Assembly: GCA_001310375.1 (NCBI GenBank)
Contig: BAXC01000029.1
Span: forward strand, 1-44,987
Direction: 5' to 3'
Length of the DNA stretch: 44,987 bases
Source: Bacillus sp. JCM 19041
Lineage (GTDB): Bacteria; Bacillota; Bacilli; Bacillales; Bacillaceae_D
Made by a program: the position numbers and the translations under genes. Positions 9,171-18,039 of the stretch are shown in pieces. The notes beneath the pieces are model-generated. The model was not told where the DNA came from. It did not search any database and was given only the letters and a program-made list of their open reading frames with translations. Every line of letters starts with the position of its first letter. Position 1 is the first letter of the stretch.

Positions 9171-11965
9171 TTAAAGTCCCTCCCATTCTTCTTTAACATC
9201 ATCAATATAAATGGTTAGCTGTCGCTTCGCTTCTTCCGATACATGTTGTTCATTCGCTGGCCGATGTAAGTGTTTTTCATAATTAGAAAGAAATCGAATG
9301 GCTTGAGGATAACGTCCTGCCTCAAAGTGACTTTCTGCTTGCCTAAGCATGTTTTGCAACTGGTTACGAAGTGGTCCACGAATTTCTTCTGCTTCGATGA
9401 ATGAGAGTGTTGCCTCTTTTAAGGCATCAAATGGATCTAATTTTACAGACTCCAGTAAGGGGACATACTCCCAGTCAATATCAGAAGCAAAGTAAAAGCT
9501 TGGGTAAGCAGGCTGATTGTACGTGACATTCTGCCATGCAATGCCTGTTCGGTACTGAATGTCATGCATAAGTGTGTACAACTTCCTGTCCGTTACTTCC
9601 GTATTCATATAAATCCTTATTGCGGAACTGTCTTCGGTACGCACAAGAAGTTCCTCTCGCCAATCGCCAAATACATCCGCGACAAGCGATGGATTGCCTT
9701 TTGTATGGTTATTTGTCCTTGTCCCTGTCGCCGTCAATAGACGTCCATTTTGCCAATCGTCAATTGTTGGTGTTACATCAATTGCACCATTTATCATTTG
9801 CGTCGACATATCAGGAGACCACTTGATATTCATATTTGTACCAGGTTGCTCCGCGCTCAATTTATCTCCTTGCGCCGTGTAAAGACCGATTGCCCACGTT
9901 TCGAGTCCTCTCTGCCCAGGAACAACGTCGCCAATCATTCCACGACCTGTATCGGTTCCACTGTAAGCACCGTATAGGACGTCTCCATTACGGGCATCCC
10001 GCAAAGCGTATCCATATGGAGCATATCTCCCTCCTTCAAAAACCATAAAGGATTCTAACCCCGGTCGGTCAGGGTTTATGTCGGCAACATGTAATGCATC
10101 GCCATGACCAAGTCGTGCCATTTCGCCTGGGATCGCACTTTCTGGTGGCATCTTGGCAAAGGAGCTATACAATAAGGAGCCATCATGGTCGATCGTTGCT
10201 CCACCGTAGATGATTTCCTGCTTTCCATCCCCATCTACATCCGCAACACTAAGTGAATGTGCCCTTGCGTTGTGATTGTTCCAAATTCCTCATCAGTGCC
10301 ATCCACTCCATGCGGACTATCGTTAAAGGGATTAGACATTGGCGTCCAACCACTGTCTACATACCAGTTTTCAACGATATTTTCGCCATTCCAATCATAC
10401 GCAATAAGCGTTGTTCTCGTATAATAACCTCTTGCAAAGATGGCTGATGGTGTCTCACCATCCAAATATGCAACACCAGCTAAAAACCGATCTACCCGAT
10501 TACCAGGTTCAATACGGTTCATAGCATAATCTCCCCACATCAAACCATCGTCCTCGCGCCCAGGCTTATAATGAATCGTTTGTAGCTCATTCCCAGTTTC
10601 TCCTTCAAACACAGTTAAGTACTCCGGACCATCCACTATGAATCCTTCAAATTCGCGAAGCTTATTATTCCCACTTCTTTCCGGGGCGTACTCATCCATA
10701 AAAAAATCTGTTAGCATTTCTGCATCTTCTTGGCTTAAGGGATACGCGTGCTGCTGATCTACACCAAGTGCCTCTTCAATTGTTTCTGGCCAGTTACCGC
10801 TCACCACTTCTTCATGCTCATGCCATGACATAAACATCTTTACAACGTGTTCATAATAATCATCCGCACTCATTCGGTAATCATCATCATGGGAATAGCC
10901 CGCTTCTACGTCTTCTGCTGGCATCGTGATATATTCCTCTGAAACGACATCACCGTTCTCATCAAATGTGAACACTTTCGTTCCTGGTGCAGTTTTAAAC
11001 ATCATTTCCGCTTTTCCATCACCATCGAAATCGTAGATAAGCATTTGTGTGTAATGTGCTCCAGAACGAATATTCTTCCCAAGGTCAACTCGGTAAAGTA
11101 ACTCACCTTCAAATGTATAAGCATCGATGAAGGTATTCCCTGTGTATCCTTTCTGGGATACATCTTTTGAATTAGAAGGGTCCCATTTGACGATGAACTC
11201 ATATTGACCATCTCCATTTAAATCGCCTACACTCATATCATTTGCATGATACGTATATTCCTCACCGGCCGGTGTCACACCATCTTTAGGTTTCTGTAGT
11301 GGAAGATCATAGTATCCATCTTCCCACGGTTCCACAACTTCGCTTCGTTTTTCTCCACCACTATTGGTAACGCTTACATAATAACTCGACGTATTTGTTC
11401 CCTCACTGTCCAAATAATTTGTGCTATCAGTAATCGTTTTCAAGAATTTCCCGTCACGATAAACGTCAAAATTCGTTCCTGTTAAACCATTCTCGGAATA
11501 TCCTGTTGCTTCTTCTTTAAAAAGGCGCCAACTTAAAAAAATGCCTTCCCCTGTGTCTAAGGCTACTAACCCACGGTCTAAATCCTCAAGTTGCACATCA
11601 AATACTTTTTCCACTGGAGATGACACTACTGCTGAAGGGTGACCTTCTTCACCGTTCTTGACAGGTACTACTTTTAAAAAATGGGGCACATGTGTTGAAC
11701 CTTCGAATGTGTACATAGGATCTGTTGTTTCAGCAATTTGTTCATATTCCATCTTTTCCGTATTCTTGTCGGCCCAATAAATCCGATACCCATCCACATA
11801 CTGCAGTTTATTCCATTCAAGTACCACTTCCGCTTCACTGACATGTTTGATTTCGACGATCACCTCTTCCCCTGAGACAGCTGCTGATTGACTGCCTGAA
11901 AATAGCGGTAAACCGATCCCTGCACATAGCAATACGATGGTAATTTTACGAATAAAAGCAGACAT
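9171..11965 (-). CDS. Secreted rhamnogalacturonan lyase, PL11, with FIMAH domain (one frameshift)
   Basis: About 931 residues after correcting one lost base near 10280, which turns a stop-bound frame into FGNNHNARAHSLSVADVDGD. PL11 lyases cut the alternating rhamnose-galacturonate backbone of pectin by beta-elimination, using calcium. Order of parts: signal peptide (1-29), fibronectin-III-like segment (about 35-95), PL11 beta-propeller from EDLDRGLVAL with repeated D-x-D-x-D-G calcium-loop motifs (VGDLNGDGQYEF, IYDFDGDGKAEM), the signature RLGHGDALHVADINPDRPGL, and a C-terminal FIMAH domain (FIEAEEIRGPLRNQLQNML). It starts at an ATG behind GGGAGG and is the first gene of the operon. The secreted location fits extracellular attack on polymer before import. 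Confidence 0.9.
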
Positions 11966-11988
11966 TCTCTAAACCTCCCAATCAGTTG

Positions 11989-12000
11989 TCGTTTAAACGA
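11989..12000. promoter_or_regulatory. 12-bp palindrome upstream of the lyase gene
   Basis: TCGTTTAAACGA is a perfect palindrome 24 bases upstream of the lyase start. Central CG-containing palindromes of this kind often serve LacI- or TetR-type regulators, but no regulator is encoded next to it and I see no second copy in the window. Confidence 0.3.
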
Positions 12001-12163
12001 TTTTTTAGGATGATCTAAGATGACCAGTACCAGACCCCCTTTCCTCCTGCTGAAGATCCCTTCTTAACTCTTAGCATACAACTGCCTTCCCCTCTGGTCT
12101 TATTAAAATCGGCTGTCCTTTCCCACTTTCAGAAACAGTGACTCTCTGATGTCTAAACAGCAA

Positions 12164-12192
12164 AGAAACAGTGAGCAAAGCCCACTGTTTCT
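12164..12192. repeat. 10-bp inverted repeat with an extra direct copy of one arm
   Basis: AGAAACAGTG and its complement CACTGTTTCT flank a 9-base loop. A third copy of AGAAACAGTG stands at 12131-12140. On the minus strand only a weak U-run follows, so it may be an inefficient terminator or part of the leader of the lyase gene. Confidence 0.35.
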
Positions 12193-12239
12193 GACCGTAG
12201 ACAAGATACCTCTGAGATAAAATTGAGGGCAAACTGAAA

Positions 12240-12271
12240 AACTAGCTATTTTTTTTGGATAAAAGCTAGTT
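12240..12271 (-). terminator. AT-rich hairpin with U-run
   Basis: AACTAGCT and AGCTAGTT flank a 16-base loop, followed on the minus strand by TTT. It is the second hairpin behind the Gfo/Idh operon, so it may be a backup terminator. Confidence 0.4.
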
Positions 12272-12289
12272 GCATCAGCATGTAGTTTA

Positions 12290-12331
12290 AAAAAGGAAGC
12301 TCTCCGCCATATGTAGTAGACAGAGAGCTTC
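12290..12331 (-). terminator. Terminator of the Gfo/Idh-DUF993 operon
   Basis: GAAGCTCTC and GAGAGCTTC form a 9-bp stem, followed on the minus strand by CCTTTTTT. It lies about 200 bases past the stop of the last gene of the operon and is the first strong terminator in that direction. Confidence 0.7.
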
Positions 12332-12356
12332 TTTATAACCTTGTAAGGACTTTTTA

Positions 12357-12525
12357 GTGGCTTCAGAAAAGACGAAGATGGGCCTCGCAGCTACGAAACG
12401 CGCCTCATCCGTCGCCCGCGGAAAGCGAAGTGTATGCCGGGAGCGAGGACAACGCGAGAAAAGCATCGTCTATTCACTCATTAGTAAAAAAACTTGTCTG
12501 CGGTCTCGTTTTACGGGACTTTGTC
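12357..12525. repeat. GC-rich non-coding block, probable dispersed Bacillaceae repeat
   Basis: This stretch is visibly richer in G and C than its surroundings and includes CGCCCGCGGAAAGCGAAGTG and GCCGGGAGCGAGGACAACGC. An open frame crosses it on the plus strand, but it has no good ribosome binding site and a strongly basic, low-complexity composition. From memory, blocks with this CGGAAAGCGAAGTG...GGAGCG pattern recur many times in Bacillus genomes as intergenic repeats. Only one copy is in the window, so the call rests on that recollection and on composition. Confidence 0.4.
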
Positions 12526-12527
12526 CA

Positions 12528-13706
12528 TCAACTATCCTTAGACTGCATATCCAATCTTTCTGTAAAAGGGGCAAACGCCATCCCTGAAAGAGTAGGCATT
12601 TGATAACAATCTAAAGTTATTTCTAACAACCCTTTTACTGTATATTGACCTTCAATACGTTCAATTCTTTCCTCTTCAAATTGTTTCACAGGTAGTTCGC
12701 GCAAGCTTTCGATTACTTGGACATGGGTTTTAGCTGTTTCATGTGTACACGGTACAACTGTACTGTTTTTTTGAACAGCCTCAATACATGTATCTAATTT
12801 TGTTAATGCCTCTTTATGATTCACATCGAGGTTCCCGTATTCCTTTATTGATCCATCATGAAAATAAGCAATTACTTTCCCCGTATCATCATCACACTCA
12901 TATTTAACCGTCGCGTGTTCAAACTCATATTCAAACATTGGACCGATTTCCTCTCTTGTCGAATGAGAGGCATAAAATAAAAGGTCTGCTCCGTCTGCCG
13001 TTTTTGTACGAATTGCACACGTATCAAATGTCTCAATTGCATTTGCTTTATACAAGTCAGCCTCAACCTTCATCACTTGAACACAAGAGTCGATTTCGTC
13101 TCCAAGCACATAAAGCATATTATGAAGAAAATGGGCAGCTGCGTTGTTTGCAATGCTATCAAAAACAGCCTTACCTTCCAATGCATAGCGCTTTCCAGCC
13201 CAATTCGAACGGTTAAAGTAGGTTGTGCTTCTCGGCCACAACACCAATGTGCGTAACGTTTTAGGTCTTCCAAACATTCCTCTTATCCTGTCACGCTTTA
13301 CTGCCTGAATCGTCTTACTAAATGACCAATTAAAGCCAATGGCGGCCCATTTCCCTGACTGCTTTACCGCTTCATCCAAGATGGCGAAGTCCTCACTTTC
13401 CGCAGTCAACGGTTTTTCGCAAAGAACGTAGCTACCATTCTTTAAGGCTTCAACAACGTGTTCCGTATGGAGCTGGATCGGTGTTGAAATGATTGCTAAA
13501 TCCGCTTGATGCTTTTCATAAAACCTCCTAAGTGTGGAGTAAATAGGAATATGATTAGACTGTAGCGCGTCATAATAGCGGCTTCTATCAGGCGCAATCT
13601 CAACAACGCCAACGATGTTGGCATCAGGGCGTTTTAGCAACGCATTCATGTAGACATCCCCGTATCCATTGATGCCAACGATGAGTACTCTCACTTTGTC
13701 TGTCAC
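12528..13706 (-). CDS. Gfo/Idh/MocA-family NAD(P)-dependent oxidoreductase, last gene of operon
   Basis: 392 residues from a GTG at 13706, chosen because AGGAGG stands six bases upstream and the nucleotide-binding fold starts at once (VRVLIVGINGYGDVYMNALL). The family signature EKP appears in VLCEKPLTAESEDF near residue 97. The substrate domain carries SIANNAAAHFLHNMLYVLGD, with the histidine usually acting in catalysis. Members oxidise or reduce a sugar or polyol hydroxyl with NAD(P). The gene sits 28 bases after the isomerase stop and ends the operon. A second, distinct family member begins the same operon, so the pathway may use paired oxidation and reduction steps. Substrate unknown. Confidence 0.85.
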   Translation of the reverse strand: MTDKVRVLIVGINGYGDVYMNALLKRPDANIVGVVEIAPDRSRYYDALQSNHIPIYSTLRRFYEKHQADLAIISTPIQLHTEHVVEALKNGSYVLCEKPLTAESEDFAILDEAVKQSGKWAAIGFNWSFSKTIQAVKRDRIRGMFGRPKTLRTLVLWPRSTTYFNRSNWAGKRYALEGKAVFDSIANNAAAHFLHNMLYVLGDEIDSCVQVMKVEADLYKANAIETFDTCAIRTKTADGADLLFYASHSTREEIGPMFEYEFEHATVKYECDDDTGKVIAYFHDGSIKEYGNLDVNHKEALTKLDTCIEAVQKNSTVVPCTHETAKTHVQVIESLRELPVKQFEEERIERIEGQYTVKGLLEITLDCYQMPTLSGMAFAPFTERLDMQSKDS

Positions 13707-13734
13707 TTGCGCCCTCCTCTTTAGCTCTTTCCTT

Positions 13735-14555
13735 CTATACGTATGACTTATAACGCTCAATCACCTTAGACAATGCTTCGTCACCAGGCATATCCCATAA
13801 TAATTGATTCATGATTTCGACTTCAATCGGCCCTTTATACCAGCTGCTTCCACTTGTCTCCTCATCTTCTTGAGTTCAATGACACCGTCCCCCATTAAGG
13901 AACGGCCTTTGAACATATCTGTAATAGGGATTTTCCAATCAGAAACATGAAACCCTAAAATATTCCCAGCCGCTCGCTTAATTTGCGTTTCAAGATATGG
14001 ATCCCACCAGACATGAAACGCATCAATAACTACACCTACTTGTTCTTTGCCAACGATTTCAACTAAGTCATTTGCTTGCCCAAGCGTGTTGATAACCGAA
14101 CGATCAGCAGCATACATCGGGTGGAGCGGCTCAACTCCTAACTTTACACCTTGTTCTTTTGCATACGGAACCAGCTCTTTAATCCCTTCTTGCACATGTT
14201 TTCTAGCTTCGTGCAAATCCTTGTCTGCACCAGGTCCACAAACGAGTACAAGTACCTTCGTCCCAAGTTCTGCTGCTTCATCAATTGCACGTTTATTATC
14301 ATCAATTCGGCGAACTCGTTCTTCTTTTGTACTTGCTGAAAACATCCCACCTCGACACAGACTAGATAAAGTTAGTCCTGCATCTCCGATATGCTTTTTT
14401 GCTTCGTTTAAGCCATATTCATGTAATTTATGACGCCAGACAGATATCCACGCTACGTCTTGCCGAGCACAGCCTTCAATCGTCTCCGCAAGTGACCACT
14501 GTTCCGTTGTAATTTGGTTTAAACTAAGTCGGTTCATCTCTGCTTGACTATTCAT
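13735..14555 (-). CDS. Sugar phosphate isomerase/epimerase-like TIM-barrel protein (one frameshift)
   Basis: About 273 residues. The uncorrected frame stops at 13809 after GIKGRLKSKS; adding one base near 13840 gives AAGYKGPIEVEIMNQLLWDM and runs to a TAG at 13735, the normal C-terminus for this family. It belongs to the AP-endonuclease-2-like TIM barrels, with probable metal ligands in KLGVEPLHPMYAADRS, VVIDAFHVWWDP and LGFHVSDWKIP. Known members include xylose-isomerase-like epimerases, inosose dehydratases and the enzymes that cleave 3-keto-glycosides. Its ATG overlaps the stop of the DUF993 gene (ATGA), implying coupled translation. Which reaction it performs cannot be told from sequence. 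Confidence 0.8.
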
Positions 14556-15731
14556 AAAAGGACTCCCTCTTGGCTAATCCCTGCAGATTCAAGCACATGT
14601 GCCATTCTTTGTATAGCTTGCTCGGGATTAGAGAGTAAACCAGCTTCATCTGCCAATATAAATAATTTTGATAAATGAATCACTGACCTTGCCCTTCTGC
14701 ACCACCAATCATCCGAAAATGATTTTGAAAACCATTTAAATATGCCATAAAAACAATTCCTGTCTTATACGCATACGTTGGTGATTCAAAGATATGACGA
14801 GCAAGGGGAACTGTTGGAGCAAAAATCCGCTCATAAGTTGCTGTGTCACCATTGTCCAATGCTTGAAACGCGCTGGCTGCCGCAGGGGCAATCGCGTCAA
14901 ATATGCCCAATAAAGCATCACTATATCGATTTTCATCGCCGCTGATCAATTCTGGGTAATGAAAATCATCTCCTGTATACATCCGCACACTCTTTGGAAG
15001 ACGATTACGCATTTCAATCTCTTTGCCTTTATCGAGTAATGAGATTTTAATTCCATCTACCTTGTCTACGTGCTGGTGAATGACCTCTAAGCAAACATCC
15101 ATTGCTTTCTCAGCTTTTTCGTCGCCCCAATACCCAACTAAGTTAGGGTCAAACATATCACCAAGCCAATGAAGAATAACTGGTTCTTTTACTTGCTCCA
15201 AAATTCGCCCGTATACAGCCTTATAATCTTCCGGTGTTCGCGCAGCCTTCGCAAGTGCCCGACTCGCCATCAAGATCACTTTACTGCCTTTTGATTCAAC
15301 ATATTCTGCCTGCTCTTCGTAAGCAGCAATAATAGCATCAAGTGTATGGCTTTGCTTTTGTTCAAGCTGGTCCGTTCCTGCTCCAGAAGCAATGATTCCT
15401 CCACATGCTTTCGCCTCTATGGAAGAACGAGCAATTAATTCTTTCGCTGTTTCCCAAGATAAGCCCATCCCCCTCTGAGCGGTATCCATTGCTTCAGCAA
15501 CACCAAATCCTAATTTCCAAAGAGCGTGGCGATAAGAGAGAGTCGAACTCCAGTCAACGTCACCTCCCAGCACCGGATGGCAGCCGATAAGGGATCCGCG
15601 ACAACATGAGCGGCCGAATATACTCGGCGAGAATGGAATTGGTTGGTGCTTGGGTAGACCATTTCTTGTTGTTTTAACGTGTAGGATACTAGCTGTCGGT
15701 CCTCATTAGGAAGAGTAATCGTCATTAACAT
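14552..15731 (-). CDS. DUF993 protein, class I aldolase-like (two frameshifts)
   Basis: Two single-base losses, near 15574 and 14685, divide the gene into three pieces; correction gives about 393 residues, which fits the family. Pieces in order: MLMTITLPNEDRQLVSYTL to DPLSAAIR, then LGGDVDWSSTLSYRHALWKL to IGGAEGQG, then SVIHLSKLFILADEAGLLSN to the stop. DUF993 is distantly related to dihydrodipicolinate synthase. VDGIKISLLD offers a lysine at the Schiff-base position, followed by VRMYTGDDFHYPELI as in that fold, and HWLGDMFDP is another conserved patch. A lyase or aldolase acting on a keto-sugar acid is therefore plausible. The function of the family is unproven as far as I know. Confidence 0.75.
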
Positions 15732-15743
15732 GATTGCGCCCCC

Positions 15744-16916
15744 TTACACCTGTTTTGCTGCTACATCAGTAGCAAGCTTTGGTACATCAACCCATTTCCG
15801 CTCACGCCACGCTGCTAGACCCAAATCAGATAATTGAGTCCCTTTTGCTCCCTCAAGCAAGTCCCAAGGAAATTCGCTATCACACTCGACATGTTTTAAA
15901 AACAACTCCCACTGTGCTTTAAAACCATTTTCATAAACATCATTTTCAGGTACTTGTTGCCATTGTTCTTGAAATTCAATTGAACTCGGAATGTCCGGAT
16001 TCCAAATTGGGCGTGGAGTCTGTACACGGTGTTGGACTTTGCAATCGCGTAAACCAGCCACAGCACTACCAAGTTTCCCATCAACTTGAATCGTTAACAA
16101 ATCATCACGGTTAACTCGCGTTGTCCAGGAGGAATTCGCTTGTACAACAACTCCATTCTCCAATTCAAAGATTGCATATGCTGCATCATCAGCGGTTGCT
16201 TTGTATTCATTGCCTTGTTCGTCAATACGCTTTGGAATATGCGTTGCACCGATACAAGTAAGTGATTTTATTTCGCCAAACAAATGATCAATAACATAAC
16301 GCCAATGAGCAAACATATCAACAATGATGCCACCACCGTCTTCTTCCCGATAATTCCAGCTTGGGCGTTGACCCTCCTGCCAATCACCTTCAAATACCCA
16401 ATAACCAAAATCAAGTTTAACGGATAAAATTTCGCCAAAATACCCACTATCAATTAAACGCTTTAATTTTAATAAGCCAGGTAAAAAGAGCTTATCTTGC
16501 ACGACTCCATTTTTAACGCCTGCCTCTTTAGCCAATTGCGCTAATTCAAGTGAACCTTCTAAACTTGTAGCTGTTGGTTTCTCGCAATAAATATGTTTCC
16601 CTGCCGCAATCGCTTTTTTAATATCTGCAGCGCGTCGATTAGTTGTTTGTGAATCAAAATAAATCACATTTTCTTTGTCAGCTAATGCCCGCTCTAAATT
16701 CGTTTCAATCCGACTAATCCCATATTTAGTTGCTAGATTTTCTAATTTCGCTTCATTGCGCCCCACAAGAATAGGATCTGGCATTAAGACTTCGCCATTA
16801 TCAAGCACAACACCACCTTGTTCACGTATGGCGACAATTGAACGAATTAAATGTTGATTTGTTCCCATCCTCCCCGTTACTCCGTTCATAATAATACCAA
16901 TCTTTTTCGCGCACAT
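15744..16916 (-). CDS. Gfo/Idh/MocA-family oxidoreductase, first gene of operon
   Basis: 390 residues from the ATG at 16916 behind GGGAGTGA; an in-frame start 15 bases earlier is less likely. The N-terminus KKIGIIMNGVTGRMGTNQHL is a Rossmann nucleotide-binding start, and EKP occurs in HIYCEKPTATSLEGSLELAQ. The long insert EGDWQEGQRPSWNYREEDGG and the MFAHWRYVIDHLFGE helix are unlike the second oxidoreductase of the operon, so the two are not a recent duplication. It leads a tight operon with the DUF993 protein 12 bases downstream. A sugar dehydrogenase role is likely; the substrate is unknown. Confidence 0.85.
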   Translation of the reverse strand: MCAKKIGIIMNGVTGRMGTNQHLIRSIVAIREQGGVVLDNGEVLMPDPILVGRNEAKLENLATKYGISRIETNLERALADKENVIYFDSQTTNRRAADIKKAIAAGKHIYCEKPTATSLEGSLELAQLAKEAGVKNGVVQDKLFLPGLLKLKRLIDSGYFGEILSVKLDFGYWVFEGDWQEGQRPSWNYREEDGGGIIVDMFAHWRYVIDHLFGEIKSLTCIGATHIPKRIDEQGNEYKATADDAAYAIFELENGVVVQANSSWTTRVNRDDLLTIQVDGKLGSAVAGLRDCKVQHRVQTPRPIWNPDIPSSIEFQEQWQQVPENDVYENGFKAQWELFLKHVECDSEFPWDLLEGAKGTQLSDLGLAAWRERKWVDVPKLATDVAAKQV

Positions 16917-17003
16917 ATTCATCACTCCCATTTGTTAAATTACAACTATCATAATGGAAGCGCACTTATAACTCTTACCACTCTCGGTATCTCATTCTCA
17001 ATT

Positions 17004-17846
17004 TCAGAGGTCGTTTTCCACCACGTCATCTAAGTGAGTCTTTTGATAAACAAGTGGGCTTACACCAACCCGGTTCTTAAACACACGATAAAACGTTGAA
17101 ACCGACTCAAAACCGACTTCAAAACAAATCGATACAATATCTAAATTTGTTTCCACCAACAAATGTTTCACCCGATTTAAACGAATTTCCGTTAAGTATT
17201 GCATCGGCGTCATTTGATAACTATCTTTAAAAATCTGCTGCATATAACGAGAGCTAATTCCCATTTTAGCTGCCAAATCCTCTGCGTGAGTCAGTTGATA
17301 ATAATGGCTTTCAATATAACGTTTTAATTCTTCCGCCCGACGGTCATTGGCATCTTGAACATTGCTGTGCTGTTTCATTCGTACCAAAGCAAGCAAGATT
17401 TGTCCTAGAAACAATTTTTGCCCAATCGCAGATTGACCTTCTTGTCTATGCAACTGCTCATATAACATTTTTCTCAATAATTGTCTGATTTCACTGCCCT
17501 TAAATGCATTGAGTTGCAAGACCTCCGATTGTGCAAACACCGGAGAAACCAACTCATTTCTATATTCATCTGGTAAAAATGTTTCATCAAATTGGAGAAC
17601 GAGCATCGTCATTTTTGAACGGGCATGTATTGAATGAGGCGTCATTGGGCGGATAACGATAAAGCGATCCTCCAACAACGGATAAGGTTTTTCATCTAAA
17701 ATACATTCTCCTTCACCTTCAAGCACATACAGCAACTGATGTGTGTAATGAAAATGGCTTTGAATGTGATTTTTAGCCCGGTGTTTGTTCTCGTATAAAT
17801 GGATCCCTTCTTTTGTCTGCAACAGCACATCCTGCAAGGCTTTCAA
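17004..17846 (-). CDS. AraC-family transcriptional regulator with cupin sensor domain
   Basis: 280 residues starting at a TTG behind AGAAGGGA. The first 150 residues form a cupin-like sugar-sensing domain (HFHYTHQLLYVLEGEGECIL). The last 100 hold two helix-turn-helix motifs typical of AraC/XylS activators (AEDLAAKMGISSRYMQQIFK and IVSICFEVGFESVSTFYRVF). It lies directly upstream of the Gfo/Idh-DUF993 operon in the same direction, with a gap of 87 bases, so it is the obvious candidate activator of that operon. A terminator on its upstream side separates it from the guanidine operon. Confidence 0.87.
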   Translation of the reverse strand: MKALQDVLLQTKEGIHLYENKHRAKNHIQSHFHYTHQLLYVLEGEGECILDEKPYPLLEDRFIVIRPMTPHSIHARSKMTMLVLQFDETFLPDEYRNELVSPVFAQSEVLQLNAFKGSEIRQLLRKMLYEQLHRQEGQSAIGQKLFLGQILLALVRMKQHSNVQDANDRRAEELKRYIESHYYQLTHAEDLAAKMGISSRYMQQIFKDSYQMTPMQYLTEIRLNRVKHLLVETNLDIVSICFEVGFESVSTFYRVFKNRVGVSPLVYQKTHLDDVVENDL

Positions 17847-17918
17847 TCCCTTCTCATAAGTATTAACTTTGACTTTTTCTTTCTCACCTCTTTAAATCCT
17901 TTAAATTTCTCTGACATA

Positions 17919-17958
17919 CAAAAAAGCATCTCTCTAAGATGACTGACAGAGAGATGCT
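17919..17958 (-). terminator. Terminator of the guanidine operon
   Basis: AGCATCTCTCT and AGAGAGATGCT form a perfect 11-bp stem with a 12-base loop, followed on the minus strand by six T. It lies 80 bases after the allophanate hydrolase stop and before the araC-type gene. Confidence 0.85.
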
Positions 17959-18039
17959 CCTAAAGTAGACTTTTTTAGAGCCATTGAGAATTGGAACCGT
18001 ATAAAAGAGCCTTCCTTTTATGTGTAACCAAATGATTAC

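Noticed and set aside
12357-12587. 76-residue plus-strand reading frame
   Set aside because: No convincing ribosome binding site, basic low-complexity product, and it lies across a repeat-like block and into the 3' end of the oxidoreductase gene on the other strand.
14047-14433. 128-residue plus-strand reading frame
   Set aside because: Antisense to the TIM-barrel gene, serine- and proline-rich as expected of a shadow frame.
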